This document shows, one piece after another, positions 37,813-47,958 of a stretch of DNA of 64,000 nucleotides; the first letter of the stretch is position 1; every line of letters starts with the position of its first letter. The DNA lies in contig CAMWQM010000001.1 in NCBI GenBank assembly GCA_947176375.1, positions 124,001 through 188,000 of the forward strand, in the 5' to 3' direction. A program made the translations under genes and the position numbers. The stretch is from an uncultured Helicobacteraceae bacterium. Its GTDB lineage: Bacteria > Campylobacterota > Campylobacteria > Campylobacterales > Helicobacteraceae. The notes under the pieces were generated by a model. It made no database searches, had not been told where the DNA came from, and saw nothing but the letters and a program-made list of their open reading frames with translations.

Positions 37813-38714
37813 AGTTTATAAAAAATAATAAGCAAGAAGTGATATTAAGCCTGGTTTTAGCGATAATGTGCGTTTTGGCAATGTTTGATTTGCTAAATTC
37901 TAATGCACTTTCTTTTATAGAATCTAATTTAAATTTTGCACTCTCAAATATCGGTATAGTAGCGACTTTAAAGATAGTCGTTGGAATTTTACCTTTTAGC
38001 GATGGGATTAGTGATATTTTAGATAAGATTTTTAACTTTTTTTTCATTGCAAATATTTTGATAGGAATCCAATATATTTTATTAATCATAAATAAGATTC
38101 TTCTTGCAAAAATAGTAATTATCACATTATTTTTTATTAGATTTATTCCAAATTTTAGGATTTTAGCTACAAAGATATTAATTATATTTTTATTTTTTAA
38201 TCCAGGACTAAATATCTATGTAGGGGTAATAGAGCTTATTTCAAATGAAGCAAATATGCAGATAAACAGTGAGATTGATTCTAAAATTAGTGGTTTAAAA
38301 ACTATGCTAGGTATTACAAAAGCTCCTGAAATTGAGCTAAATTTAGGCGACACTAGAAGCTCTGCCTCAAAGTTTATAGGAGAGCTTGCAATGTTAGGAA
38401 ATAATATTTCAGAAGGTGCAAAGAAAACAGCAGACACACTTGCAAATCCGCTAGATTCTGCTTCAAGTATGCTTGAATCTAGTAAAAATAAGATTCTAAA
38501 TAGCCTAGAGATTATTTCAAATTCGCTTGATATAGCATTGAGACTTACTATAAAGTATATTTTAAATGTATTTTTCTTATACTTTTTGATGCCATTGCTT
38601 TATTTTTATGTTTTATATAAGTTGCTTTCAAAAAAAGATTATAAGACTTTGGAGTATGAAATGTCCAAAATATCGCACTTATTGGCAGATATAAAAAATA
38701 AAAATAAGATTTAA
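37806..38714 (+). CDS. Conserved-looking membrane protein of unknown function
   Basis: A 302-residue protein with about five N-terminal membrane helices (residues 10-145), then a polar stretch of about 100 residues rich in Ser, Leu and Asn. A final hydrophobic segment, YILNVFFLYFLMPLLYFYVL, is near residue 265. It overlaps the dxs end by seven bases, so it is probably cotranscribed. The polar stretch includes three or four AGAWTCT or related words. I do not recognise a family. Confidence 0.7.
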   Translation: MLEFIKNNKQEVILSLVLAIMCVLAMFDLLNSNALSFIESNLNFALSNIGIVATLKIVVGILPFSDGISDILDKIFNFFFIANILIGIQYILLIINKILLAKIVIITLFFIRFIPNFRILATKILIIFLFFNPGLNIYVGVIELISNEANMQINSEIDSKISGLKTMLGITKAPEIELNLGDTRSSASKFIGELAMLGNNISEGAKKTADTLANPLDSASSMLESSKNKILNSLEIISNSLDIALRLTIKYILNVFFLYFLMPLLYFYVLYKLLSKKDYKTLEYEMSKISHLLADIKNKNKI

Positions 38715-38768
38715 GTTTGATAGGATAAAATACAAAAAATTTATTAGTTAAAATTTAAAGGTCAAATT

Positions 38769-39437
38769 ATGTTTGAGACTATTTTAGAGGTTTTGATAAA
38801 AGCATTTTCTAATATAAATGTAATTTTTTATCTCATTGCTTATTTTGTTGGTGCAATCCCATTTGGATATATCATAGCAAAATGGTTTTATAAAATAAAT
38901 ATTTTAGAGATTGGAAGTGGTAGTATTGGTGCGACAAATGTTTATCGCGCACTTAAAAGTGTAACTCCAAATGCAAAAAAAATTTCTATCCTAACTATAA
39001 TTTTAGATTCAACAAAAGGGCTTATTGTTGTTTTAGCCGCAAAGTTAGTTGGATTATCATATGAAACGCAGTGGGCAATAGTGATTTTAACAATTTTAGG
39101 ACATTGTTATAGCCCATATCTAAATTTTAGAGGTGGAAAGGGTGTATCTACGACTATTGGTTCAGTCTTTTTATTAATTCCACTAGAAGGATTTTTGGGG
39201 CTTATTGTTTGGTTTATTATAGGGAAAGTGTTTAAAGTCTCATCACTTTCATCATTAATTGGTGTTAGTTGTGGAATCTTATTTACATTTATTATTCCTC
39301 CACTTTACCCTAGCATTTCGATAATGGATCAGATAGGCACACATACACCACTTATAATTATTTTAGTTTTAATCATTTATACACATATTCCAAATATAAT
39401 TCGTTTAGTTAAAAAAGAAGAAAATAAGATTTTATAA
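38769..39437 (+). CDS. plsY: Glycerol-3-phosphate acyltransferase PlsY
   Basis: Membrane enzyme that acylates glycerol-3-phosphate from acyl-phosphate, the first step of phospholipid synthesis, downstream of GpsA. The 222 residues form about five helices. The three conserved loops are seen as GAIPFGYIIAKWF with GSGSIGATNVYRAL, GHCYSPYLNFRGGKGVSTT, and the SLSSLIGVSCG region. It is closely followed by folB, as I recall for H. pylori. Confidence 0.93.
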   Translation: MFETILEVLIKAFSNINVIFYLIAYFVGAIPFGYIIAKWFYKINILEIGSGSIGATNVYRALKSVTPNAKKISILTIILDSTKGLIVVLAAKLVGLSYETQWAIVILTILGHCYSPYLNFRGGKGVSTTIGSVFLLIPLEGFLGLIVWFIIGKVFKVSSLSSLIGVSCGILFTFIIPPLYPSISIMDQIGTHTPLIIILVLIIYTHIPNIIRLVKKEENKIL

Positions 39438-39451
39438 ATTTGGGTTAAAAA

Positions 39452-39799
39452 ATGAATGATCTTTTTAAGATTTCTCTAAAAGATTTTAAAATATCTACAA
39501 AGATTGGAATCTTACCAAATGAGAAGCAAAACGCACAGGATCTAATTATAAATTTAGATGTTGTTTATAAAAAAAGCTCTGTGCTAGATTATGCCGAGAT
39601 TTATGAGATTATAAAAGCAACTTTTAGAAATAATCATTTTGATTATTTGGAGGATTGTATTGATTTTTTAATAGACTTGCTTTATAAAAAATTTAGCAAT
39701 ATAGAGCAAATAAATCTTTCTATATCAAAGCTACAAATTTTACCAAATTGCATTGCAAGCGTAAGCAAGTGCGTTAGCAAAGGTAAATATAATGATTAA
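39452..39799 (+). CDS. folB: Dihydroneopterin aldolase-like protein FolB
   Basis: A 115-residue T-fold protein of the folate pathway that cleaves dihydroneopterin. Family features are IGILPNEKQNAQDLIINLDV near the N-terminus and the C-terminal repeat of strands with INLSISKLQILP. The usual conserved Glu and Lys cannot all be matched by eye, and epsilon FolB proteins are divergent, so the precise activity is somewhat uncertain. Its end overlaps the permease gene by eight bases. Confidence 0.75.
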   Translation: MNDLFKISLKDFKISTKIGILPNEKQNAQDLIINLDVVYKKSSVLDYAEIYEIIKATFRNNHFDYLEDCIDFLIDLLYKKFSNIEQINLSISKLQILPNCIASVSKCVSKGKYND

Positions 39800-40916
39800 T
39801 TATAATATTAATGGTGCTGAAGTTTCTATAGTTTTGCAAGGAGATTTTACAAATAAAATACATTCAAACGATATTGAAAGCTTGTATAAACTTATAAATA
39901 ATGCAAAGCTAAAGGATTATGAGATTCTATTAGATTCTATTTCTAAATTTGATATATCATTTATATTTCTTTTGCTAGATTATTGTAATTTGATTAAAAA
40001 GCATAATAAAAAATGCACTCTAATAGATAATACTCCTATTGCAAAGCAAATCACTCAAATGCTCTCAAGTATTGAAATAAAACAAAAGCAAATAGTTAGA
40101 AGCAAGAAAGACAATATTTTTTTAATTATTTTTAATAATATAGAATCTAAAATCAAGCATTCTCTTTCCTTTGCAATTGATTTTACTAATTTTATTGGAT
40201 ATTTATTTTATATGCTTTTGTGTCTTATATTTAATCCAAAGAAAATTAGGATAAATGCTATTAGCTACCATATTTATAGTGGTGTGATTACTGCAATGCC
40301 TGTGATTTTTATGGTTTCATTTATTATTGGTGGTGTGATTGCGTATCAAGGGGCAGCGACTTTAGAAAGAATGGGCTTTATGCAAGCAGCAGTTACAATG
40401 ACAGCAGCACTTACTTTAAGAGAAATTGGTCCTTTTGTTGTGGCACTCATTGTAGCAGGGAGAAGCGCATCTTCTTATACAGCTCAAATCGGTGTAATGA
40501 AAATTACTGATGAACTAAATGCAATGAGGACAATGAATTTTAATCTATTTTATTTTATTGTGCTTCCTAGATTCATCGCACTAGTGCTTTCATTTCCATT
40601 GATGGTATTTTTATCTGACTTGATTTCAATTTTTGGCTGTATGATTTTCTTGCATTATGGTTTTGGAATTGCATTTGGAGATTATATATTCCAGCTAAAA
40701 ATGGGAGTTAGCATAAATAGTTTTTGGACAGGAATTATAAAAGCACCATTTTATGCTGCTACAATCGTTGTCATTGGCTGTTTTATTGGTTTTAGAGTAG
40801 AGGATAATACGCAAAGTGTTGGTGAGAGAACTACGCAAAGCGTTGTTTATGCTCTATTTGGCGTAATAGTGGTAAATGCAATATTTTCTCTAATATTTAC
40901 GGAGCTTAAATTCTAA
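39792..40916 (+). CDS. mlaE: MlaE-family ABC permease with N-terminal STAS-like domain
   Basis: Inner-membrane permease of a Mla-type phospholipid transporter that maintains outer-membrane lipid asymmetry. Residues 1-95 are soluble and resemble a STAS domain (the MlaB role), with FTNKIHSNDIESLYKLINNA and LLLDYCNLIKKHNKKCTLID. Residues about 150-374 are the permease, with YQGAATLERMGFMQAAVTMT, ALTLREIGPFVVALIVAGRS and FIGFRVEDNTQSVGERTTQS, the last being typical MlaE. The fusion removes the need for a separate MlaB. It overlaps the ATPase gene by one base. Confidence 0.88.
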   Translation: MINYNINGAEVSIVLQGDFTNKIHSNDIESLYKLINNAKLKDYEILLDSISKFDISFIFLLLDYCNLIKKHNKKCTLIDNTPIAKQITQMLSSIEIKQKQIVRSKKDNIFLIIFNNIESKIKHSLSFAIDFTNFIGYLFYMLLCLIFNPKKIRINAISYHIYSGVITAMPVIFMVSFIIGGVIAYQGAATLERMGFMQAAVTMTAALTLREIGPFVVALIVAGRSASSYTAQIGVMKITDELNAMRTMNFNLFYFIVLPRFIALVLSFPLMVFLSDLISIFGCMIFLHYGFGIAFGDYIFQLKMGVSINSFWTGIIKAPFYAATIVVIGCFIGFRVEDNTQSVGERTTQSVVYALFGVIVVNAIFSLIFTELKF

Positions 40917-41686
40917 TGCAAACACAACAAAATATAATAGAAGTTAGCAACCTTGTTACAAAATATAAAGATAGAGTTATACAGGATAATATTAGCTTTA
41001 GTGTGAAAACTTCAGAAATATTTGGAATCTTAGGCGGGAGTGGAAGCGGGAAATCAACACTTTTAAGTGTTTTAATTCAGCTAAAAAAGCCTACAAGCGG
41101 AAGTGTAAAAATTTTTAATAAAGATATTTGGAATGAGAGCGAATCTGTTAGAAGTGCAATTCTTAAACGATGTGGAGTTTTATTTCAGTTTGGAGCATTA
41201 TATTCATCGTTAAATATTCTTGATAATGTAGGCATTATGCTAGAGGAATATAGTGCATATCCAAAGCATATTATAAATGAAATTGGAGAGTATTTTTTAA
41301 ATCTTGTTGGTTTGCCAAATTATGTAAAAGAGATGTATCCATTTGAGTTAAGTGGTGGTATGAAAAAGCGAGTAGGATTAGCCAGAGCCCTTGTGTCAAG
41401 CCCGGATATTTTATTTTTAGATGAGCCTACAAGTGGGCTTGACCCAAGAAGTTCGGAAAATTTTGATAAATTAATATTAAAATTAAAAGATGAGTTAAAA
41501 TTAAGCATTGTAATGGTAACACATGATTTAGATTCCATAAAAGATGCAACAGATAGATTTATATTACTAGAATCTTCAAAGATTGCGTTTGAGGGAAGTT
41601 TAGATGAATTTAAATTAAGCCAAACAGCAAAGCTTGATAATCTATTGAAATCAAAACGAGGAGAGCGACTATGGAGAGAGGAGTAA
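40916..41686 (+). CDS. mlaF: Mla-type ABC transporter ATPase
   Basis: ATP-binding subunit of 256 residues. Walker A GILGGSGSGKSTLLSVLIQL (about 34-53), Q-loop LFQFGALYSSLNILDNV (MlaF-like), signature LSGGMKKRVGLARALV, Walker B ILFLDEPTSGLDPRSS and H-loop VTHD. The GGMKKR signature and the Q-loop sequence support the lipid-transport subgroup. It overlaps both the permease and the mlaD-like gene. Confidence 0.9.
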   Translation: MQTQQNIIEVSNLVTKYKDRVIQDNISFSVKTSEIFGILGGSGSGKSTLLSVLIQLKKPTSGSVKIFNKDIWNESESVRSAILKRCGVLFQFGALYSSLNILDNVGIMLEEYSAYPKHIINEIGEYFLNLVGLPNYVKEMYPFELSGGMKKRVGLARALVSSPDILFLDEPTSGLDPRSSENFDKLILKLKDELKLSIVMVTHDLDSIKDATDRFILLESSKIAFEGSLDEFKLSQTAKLDNLLKSKRGERLWREE

Positions 41687-42510
41687 ATTATATTATTATA
41701 GGTTTATGCTTTATTTTATCGCTTCTTGGGCTTATAATATTTATATTTTGGTTTTCAGATTCTGGATTGTTTAAAGATGATGTTAGAATCTACAAGTCCT
41801 ATACAAAGCGTCCACTTAACATAAAAGCCGATAGTTTAGTCAAATATAAAGGGATAAATGTTGGAAAAGTCAAGGATATTAAATTTAGGGATAATGATTT
41901 TGAGGAAATTGAAATCATATTAGAAATTTTAAAAGAATTGCCTATAAAAAAAGATTCTACTATTAAAGTGGAGCAGGATGGATTGTTTGGAGGAAGCTAT
42001 ATTAGTCTAATACAAAATGAGAGTCAAAATCAAATAATAACAGACCAAAAAGATGCTGTTCTTATGATAAGCTCAGATTCTATGACTCAAATATTAGAGG
42101 CTATTCCTAGCATTACAGGGAAGGTAGATTATCTTCTTGATAGTGCAAACAAAATCTTAAGTGTAGATAATGCTAAATATATAACTGCGATTTTGCTCTC
42201 CATTCAAGAAGCATCAAATAATATAAACTCAATGATAAAGTCACTAAATAAAAATACAAACGAGATAGATTCCATACTTCAAAGTGTGAATAAAATAACT
42301 TCTAACACAGAGAAAGTAATCGAAAATATTAATAAAAAAGTTCAAAATGGTGAATATGATTTAAAAACTACTCTAGCCCCAACTTTAATGTCAATAGAAA
42401 GTGCATTAGATGATATATCAAAGCTTAGCAAAAGTGGCTCAAATTTGCTAAATGATCTAGAGGAGAATCCATATAACACAATCTTTGGATACAGAGAGGA
42501 GAAAAAGTGA
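41671..42510 (+). CDS. mlaD: MlaD/MCE-domain lipid-binding protein
   Basis: One N-terminal membrane helix (about 8-28) is followed by an MCE domain (about 40-120) containing VKYKGINVGKVKDIKFRDND and DGLFGGSYISLIQ. The C-terminal 150 residues are helical and polar and may form the periplasmic extension or coil. At 279 residues it is longer than E. coli MlaD (183). It overlaps the ATPase gene by 16 bases and the lipoprotein gene by four. Confidence 0.88.
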   Translation: MERGVNYIIIGLCFILSLLGLIIFIFWFSDSGLFKDDVRIYKSYTKRPLNIKADSLVKYKGINVGKVKDIKFRDNDFEEIEIILEILKELPIKKDSTIKVEQDGLFGGSYISLIQNESQNQIITDQKDAVLMISSDSMTQILEAIPSITGKVDYLLDSANKILSVDNAKYITAILLSIQEASNNINSMIKSLNKNTNEIDSILQSVNKITSNTEKVIENINKKVQNGEYDLKTTLAPTLMSIESALDDISKLSKSGSNLLNDLEENPYNTIFGYREEKK

Positions 42511-43124
42511 AAAATTTATATTTAGTTATGTTTTTTGGGCTGTTTTTTACAGGCTGCATTAATCTGAATTTAAGAAGTGAATTACCAGAAATTAATTACT
42601 ATGCTTTAGATAATTTAGAAACTACCTCCACAGAGCCTTGTGGCGCTTATAATTATATAGCACTAGGCACTATTGATATTCCAAGTGAGTATCAAGGAAA
42701 TAAGATTCTGCAAAAAAATGATTTAAAAGCCCATTATATTAATGAAATAAAACTCATAAAAGGATTAAATGAAAGCTTAGAATCTATTATAATAAAAGAA
42801 TTTAATAAGCAGTGCATAAAGACCATAATCCCACCATTTAGTGGAATTAATGTTGAAAATTATCTAAAAATAAAATTGCTTGATTTTAGTATAGATAAAA
42901 ATGTCGCTAATGTCGCTATCTTTTATCAAATTAGCCAAAAAGGTGCGATTTTGCAAAGTGGCATAATAGCTGAATCTAGCGAGATAGAATTTAATAATGA
43001 AAAACTTAATAAAGAAGAATCTAGTAAAAATGATAGTGATTTACTAGATTCTAAAGTAAAAGCATTGCGAGATGCTAGCTTTGAGGTGGTTCATAAGCTA
43101 GCAAATAAAATTATTCCAAAATAA
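42507..43124 (+). CDS. ABC-type transport auxiliary lipoprotein
   Basis: Lipoprotein of 205 residues. The signal peptide ends in the lipobox FFTGC, with Cys at about residue 17. LPEINYYALDNLE after the lipobox resembles the PqiC/LptE-like auxiliary lipoproteins that accompany MCE transporters, and the order permease-ATPase-MCE-lipoprotein fits. It probably sits at the outer-membrane end of the pathway. No MlaC is present. The region 43010-43060 carries GAATCT and AGATTCT words. Confidence 0.75.
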   Translation: MKNLYLVMFFGLFFTGCINLNLRSELPEINYYALDNLETTSTEPCGAYNYIALGTIDIPSEYQGNKILQKNDLKAHYINEIKLIKGLNESLESIIIKEFNKQCIKTIIPPFSGINVENYLKIKLLDFSIDKNVANVAIFYQISQKGAILQSGIIAESSEIEFNNEKLNKEESSKNDSDLLDSKVKALRDASFEVVHKLANKIIPK

Positions 43125-43136
43125 GGGTTTTTTAAA

Positions 43137-44522
43137 ATGATTGTTACACGATTTGCACCAAGTCCAACAGGATATTTACATATCGGTGGTTTGAGGACTG
43201 CATTATTTAATTATCTTTATGCAAGGAATTCAGGAGGGAAGTTCCTACTTCGTATTGAGGATACAGATTTAGCACGAAATAGCACAGAGGCAAAAGAAGC
43301 TATTATTAAAGCATTTGATTGGGTTGGAATCAACTATGATGGCGAGGTAGTCTATCAAAGCCATAGATTTGAGCTTTATACTAAATATATTGAGCACTTA
43401 ATTAGTGAGGGAAAAGCATATTATTGCTATATGAGTAAAGAGGAGTTAGAAACTTTGCGTGAGGAGCAACGCAAAAGAGGTGAAACTCCGCGTTATGACA
43501 ATCGCTATCGAGATTTTAGTGGAACACCACCTAGTGGAATTAAGCCTGTCGTTAGGATAAAAGCCCCACTAGATGGAGAAATTTGTTTTAAAGATGGAGT
43601 AAAAGGTGAGATAAAAGTAATGGCAAAAGAAATTGATGATTTTATCATCGCAAGGAGTGATGGAAGTCCTACTTATAATTTTGTCGTGGCTATCGATGAC
43701 GCACTAATGGGAGTTAGTGATATTATAAGGGGCGATGATCATTTAAGTAATACACCAAAACAAATTATTATTTATGAGGCTTTAGGTTTTAAGATTCCAA
43801 ATTTTTTTCATGTGCCTATGATTTTGAATCCACAAGGGCACAAACTATCTAAAAGAGATGGTGCTATGAGTGTTATGGAATATAAAGATATGGGTTATTT
43901 GCCTGAAGCACTGCTAAATTTTCTTGTGAGGCTAGGCTGGAGCTATGGGGATAAAGAGATTTTTAGCCTAAAAGAAATGATAGATCTTTTTAATCCAAAT
44001 GATTTAAATAGTTCTCCTAGCGCCTACAATACTGACAAACTTCTATGGCTAAATAGTCACTATATAAATATGCTTGATAATGAATCTATAAATAAACTTT
44101 TAGAATATTATAATGTAAAGATTGTAGATGTAAAAGTGCAAAATCTACTTTATAGTGAGATAAAAGAGCGCTCAAAAACGCTAATTGATTTTATAAATTT
44201 ATTAAATGAGTGCTTGAATCCGAAAGATTTTGATTTAAAAATGGCTCAAAAGGTTAGAAATAGCGGAAATTTAGAGATTTTAAAATCTTTTATGGATTAT
44301 TTTATTGGTTGTTCTGCTCCCTTGCAAACTCCAAAAGATGTGGAGAATCTAATAGAATCTTTTGCTAATACTAATAATTTTGATAGTAAAAAACTTTTTA
44401 TGCCACTTCGATATGCCCTGCTTGGTAAAAGTGGTGGGATTAGTTTAGCTCCACTTATTGCAGCTTTAGGCAAAGATGAGTTGATTGCTAGGTTTCAAAA
44501 GGCAATCAATACTTTGAAATAA
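43137..44522 (+). CDS. gltX: Glutamyl-tRNA synthetase
   Basis: Class I synthetase charging tRNA-Glu. FAPSPTGYLHIGGLRTALFN (residues 6-25) is the HIGH-type motif, FLLRIEDTD follows, and the KMSKS-like loop is GHKLSKRDGAMSVMEYK (about 235-251). At 461 residues it is full length. Helicobacter species often have two GltX paralogues, one for tRNA-Gln; which one this is cannot be decided here. It starts 12 bp after the lipoprotein gene. Confidence 0.93.
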   Translation: MIVTRFAPSPTGYLHIGGLRTALFNYLYARNSGGKFLLRIEDTDLARNSTEAKEAIIKAFDWVGINYDGEVVYQSHRFELYTKYIEHLISEGKAYYCYMSKEELETLREEQRKRGETPRYDNRYRDFSGTPPSGIKPVVRIKAPLDGEICFKDGVKGEIKVMAKEIDDFIIARSDGSPTYNFVVAIDDALMGVSDIIRGDDHLSNTPKQIIIYEALGFKIPNFFHVPMILNPQGHKLSKRDGAMSVMEYKDMGYLPEALLNFLVRLGWSYGDKEIFSLKEMIDLFNPNDLNSSPSAYNTDKLLWLNSHYINMLDNESINKLLEYYNVKIVDVKVQNLLYSEIKERSKTLIDFINLLNECLNPKDFDLKMAQKVRNSGNLEILKSFMDYFIGCSAPLQTPKDVENLIESFANTNNFDSKKLFMPLRYALLGKSGGISLAPLIAALGKDELIARFQKAINTLK

Positions 44523-44687
44523 ATATTTTTTGAAATAAGGCTTCTTCGCCTTTGCTACATTACTTGTCTATGTATATAAATTCATTAGAAGTTATAGTTT
44601 ATAGTATATTTTACTACAATTTCTATGTTTTATTAATCCTGTAAATTATTTTATTTATATGAAAAAGATAATATTACATTAAACGGC

Positions 44688-44970
44688 TTTAATCTGTATG
44701 TTGGTGTTGATTGGACGCTTGATTTTAATATTAAAGTATAGTGTGGTATGGGAAATCCATTCTGGACTTGCATTTGGATATGCGGGCTTATAGTGGCTAT
44801 GAAGGTTATGTTTATGAAGTTGATATTAAAGAGGTATCTTTTGATTCTTAACTAGAATAGGTGGTTCTGTAACAATAGATAATAAACATAGGGTCGATTT
44901 ATGGCTTGGCTTTGGCTATTGATTTAATATATTAAATGTAAGTTATAAATATATTTTAAGATTTTTAAAA
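44688..44970 (+). pseudogene. Remnant of an outer-membrane beta-barrel protein
   Basis: Pieces in more than one frame read FNLYVGVDWTLDFNIKV (stop), HSGLAFGYAGL (stop), SGYEGYVYEVDIKEVSFDS (stop) and TRIGGSVTIDNKHRVDLWLG then FGY (stop) and FNILNVSYKYIL. The NKHRVDLWLG followed by an aromatic-rich final strand is how Helicobacter outer-membrane proteins end. Multiple stops and frame changes and no start show a decayed gene. Its exact family cannot be fixed. Confidence 0.55.
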
Positions 44971-45423
44971 AGATCTTTTAGGCTAACAAAAATTAGTCAT
45001 ATAATAAAGCAAAAAGTATCATATTAGCAATATTATAGTTGCTTAAAATTTGTACTATTGCTTTGTGTGGGCTTATTATTAGTTTTTATTCTAAACAAAT
45101 GAAAGCAAATTTAAGGCTTCAGTGTTTAGATAGCTTTATTAAAATGACTTTTACTCCTAGCTAAAATATTAGTTAGAAAATTTATTCTTAGTTTTATTTG
45201 TATAAATATCGCAAAAACTGCTAATTTTTAATTAATTTTGAATATAAAATTTATGGTCTAATTTTTACATAACTTCTAAAAGCTTGAAAATCATAAATCA
45301 AACTAAAATTTTGCTGAATAAACTTTATTAATGAGCTGTAGAATCTAATCTTTTTAAATCTTAAAATATCTAGATATGTTTTTGTATTGAATTATTTTTA
45401 TATAAAAAGCTAGATTTATATTA

Positions 45424-45449
45424 TTTTGGAATCTAAAAAGATTCCAAAA
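45424..45449 (-). terminator. Stem-loop terminator after pflB
   Basis: Perfect 11-bp arms TTTTGGAATCT (45424-45434) and AGATTCCAAAA (45439-45449) with a 4-base loop, nine bases past the pflB stop. The stem again pairs a GAATCT with an AGATTC. On the minus strand it ends in A/T-rich sequence. Good position and symmetry make this a likely intrinsic terminator. Confidence 0.6.
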
Positions 45450-45457
45450 ATTTAGAG

Positions 45458-47707
45458 TTAGAGTTTTTCGTGGAATGTGCGAGAGATTACATCTTTTTGC
45501 TGTTCTTTTGTGAGTTTGATAAAATTCACTGCATAGCCACTAACTCTAATCGTTAGTTGTGGATATTTCTCTGGATTTAGCATTGCATCTTCCAACACTT
45601 CTTTGTTTAGCACATTTACATTTAGATGATAACCCTCATCGCTAAAATATCCATCCATTAACTGCACCAGATTTGCTCTTTGTGTATTGTCGTCACTTCC
45701 TATTGCATTTGGAATGATTGAGAATGTGTTTGAGATTCCATCTTTTGAGTATTTGAATGGAATCTTAGCAACCGAGCAGAAGCTAGCCACACATCCACTT
45801 GTATCTCTTCCATGCATTGGATTTGCACCTGGAGCAAATGGCTCTCCTGCTTTTCTGCCATCTGGTGTGGTGCCTGTTTTCTTTCCATAAACGACATTTG
45901 AAGTGATGGTTAGAACGCTCATTGTAGGAATAGATTCCCTATAAGTATCGTGTAACATTAATTTTTGAGAGAAATCTTTTACAATCTCAACAGCAATGCT
46001 ATCGACTCTATCATCATTATTTCCATATTTTGGATAATCACCCTCAATGCTAAAATCCACTACTAAGCCATTTTCATTATATATGGGCTTTACTTTTGCA
46101 TATTTTATCGCAGAGAGGCTATCTGTAATGACAGAAAGTCCCGCAATCCCACCTGCCATGGTGCGAACAATATTTTCATCGTGCAATGCCATTTGGATTC
46201 GCTCATAGCAGTATTTATCGTGCATATAGTGAATCACATTTAGAGTATTTATATAAAGTCTTGCAAGCCAATCTAGCACGATATTTAGTTTTTCTCTTAC
46301 TTCATTGTAATCTAGGTATTCTCCTTCTAATGGAGCGATATTTGGTCCTACTTGAAGTCCAGATTTTTCATCTTTACCCTCATTTATTGCATATAATAGA
46401 GCTTTTGCTAGATTGCATCTTGCACCAAAAAATTGCATTTGTTTTCCTAATTTCATAGGCGATACGCAGCAAGCAATCCCATAATCATCGCCAAATTCCT
46501 CTAGCATAATCTCATCACTTTCATATTGAATCGATGAGGTTTTAATGCTAGTTTCTGCACAAAAAGTTTTAAAATTTTCAGGCAATCTTGTGCTCCATAA
46601 AATTGTCATATTTGGCTCTGGGGCCGGTCCTAGATTAGTTAATGTATGGAGGAATCTAAATGACATTTTTGTAACTAAATGTCTGCCATCGACACACATT
46701 CCGCCGATACACTCAGTTACCCAAGTAGGGTCGCCAGAAAATAGCTCATCATATTCTGGAGTGCGGAGGAAGCGAATCATTCTTAATTTCATTACAAAAT
46801 GATCTACCATTTCTTGAATCTCTTCCTCACTAAACTTACCTTTCTCTAAATCTCTTTGTGCATAAATATCTAGGAAAGTTGAGATTCTTCCTATACTCAT
46901 TGCAGCACCATTTTGCTCTTTTGTAGCTGCTAGATATGCGAAATATAGCCACTGGATCGCCTCTTTAATATTTGTAGCTGGTTTTGAAATATCAAATCCA
47001 TAAGATAAAGCCATAGTTTTTAGCTCACCTAGCGCCTTAATTTGCTCTGAGATCTCCTCTCTTGCACGAATAACATGTGAATCCATAACATCTGGAATCA
47101 TCTTTTTCTTTGCTTTGATTTTTTCTTCAATTAGTTTGTCTACGCCATATAAAGTTACTCTTCTATAATCACCAATAATTCTTCCTCTGCCATATGCGTC
47201 TGGAAGTCCTGTTATAATTCCTGCTTTTCTGGCTAAGAGCATTTCATCTGTATATACATCAAAGACGCCATCATTGTGTGTCTTTCTGTATTTAAATACA
47301 TTTGCTACATTTGGGTCTTCTTGCTTATCATAAGCTTTTAGCGATGAAAGCACCATTCTATATCCACCAAAAGGCATAATAGCTCTTTTTAGTGGCTCAT
47401 CAGTTTGAAGTCCTACAATTACTTCTAAATCTTTATCGATATAGCCAGTCTTATGTGAAGTGATAGTTGAGATGATATCAGTGGAAACATCATATACACC
47501 TTTTCTCTCTCGTTCTATTTTCATTCTTTGACAAACTTTATCCCAAAGCTCTAAAGTGCTTTTTGTTGGAGGGGCTAAAAAGCTACTATCGCCATCATAT
47601 GGAGTGTAATTTTTTACAATAAAATCACGCACATTAATTTCGCTTTCCCATAGCCCTCCTTCAAAATCTAAAATATTTACTTGTTCTATATTTTCTATAT
47701 TGCTCAT
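45458..47707 (-). CDS. pflB: Formate C-acetyltransferase (pyruvate formate-lyase)
   Basis: Glycyl-radical enzyme that splits pyruvate with CoA into acetyl-CoA and formate without oxygen. Active-site cysteines are Cys413-Cys414 in [14 protein letters not shown], and the radical glycine is Gly724 in [12 protein letters not shown]. The N-terminus [20 protein letters not shown] and [20 protein letters not shown] closely follow true PflB rather than dehydratase paralogues. At 749 residues it is near E. coli's 760. ATG 47707 has AAGGAG. No activating enzyme (pflA) or formate channel is adjacent. It stands alone between a decayed outer-membrane gene and the secretion island. Confidence 0.93.
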   Translation of the reverse strand: MSNIENIEQVNILDFEGGLWESEINVRDFIVKNYTPYDGDSSFLAPPTKSTLELWDKVCQRMKIERERKGVYDVSTDIISTITSHKTGYIDKDLEVIVGLQTDEPLKRAIMPFGGYRMVLSSLKAYDKQEDPNVANVFKYRKTHNDGVFDVYTDEMLLARKAGIITGLPDAYGRGRIIGDYRRVTLYGVDKLIEEKIKAKKKMIPDVMDSHVIRAREEISEQIKALGELKTMALSYGFDISKPATNIKEAIQWLYFAYLAATKEQNGAAMSIGRISTFLDIYAQRDLEKGKFSEEEIQEMVDHFVMKLRMIRFLRTPEYDELFSGDPTWVTECIGGMCVDGRHLVTKMSFRFLHTLTNLGPAPEPNMTILWSTRLPENFKTFCAETSIKTSSIQYESDEIMLEEFGDDYGIACCVSPMKLGKQMQFFGARCNLAKALLYAINEGKDEKSGLQVGPNIAPLEGEYLDYNEVREKLNIVLDWLARLYINTLNVIHYMHDKYCYERIQMALHDENIVRTMAGGIAGLSVITDSLSAIKYAKVKPIYNENGLVVDFSIEGDYPKYGNNDDRVDSIAVEIVKDFSQKLMLHDTYRESIPTMSVLTITSNVVYGKKTGTTPDGRKAGEPFAPGANPMHGRDTSGCVASFCSVAKIPFKYSKDGISNTFSIIPNAIGSDDNTQRANLVQLMDGYFSDEGYHLNVNVLNKEVLEDAMLNPEKYPQLTIRVSGYAVNFIKLTKEQQKDVISRTFHEKL

Positions 47708-47753
47708 TATCTACTCCTTTGATTTTATTAGCTAAATATTTTAACTTGAATAT

Positions 47754-47759
47754 ATTATA
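47754..47759 (-). promoter_or_regulatory. Probable -10 box for pflB
   Basis: TATAAT on the minus strand, about 46 bp before the pflB ATG, in a 250-bp gap shared only with the 3' end of the MobC-like gene. No operator could be recognised with confidence. Confidence 0.35.
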
Positions 47760-47958
47760 AAATAAATATGATTATAAAAATGTAACAATGATATAGAAAA
47801 GATTGCAAATTTTATAAAATTTTAAGAAAGCTTTGTAATAGTTTTCTAGTATTTAAAATACAACTAAAAAATATAATAAAATTAGTAATTCTTATGATTT
47901 ATTATTGACTTATAATTTATTTTCAGATAAACAAATTTTAAAATTTTATCAAATTTAT

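Larger units (their letters stand above)
44523..45457. other. Intergenic region with a decayed gene between gltX and pflB
   Basis: A short stem AAGGC/GCCTT (44537-44552, loop TTCTTC) follows gltX but lacks a U-tract. An outer-membrane-protein remnant is at 44688-44970 and a pflB terminator at 45424-45449, both listed separately. The rest is AT-rich with no recognisable gene. Confidence 0.55.

Noticed and set aside
44537..44552. AAGGC/GCCTT hairpin after gltX as an intrinsic terminator
   Set aside because: The stem is only five base pairs and no U-tract follows. It is mentioned in the intergenic entry only.
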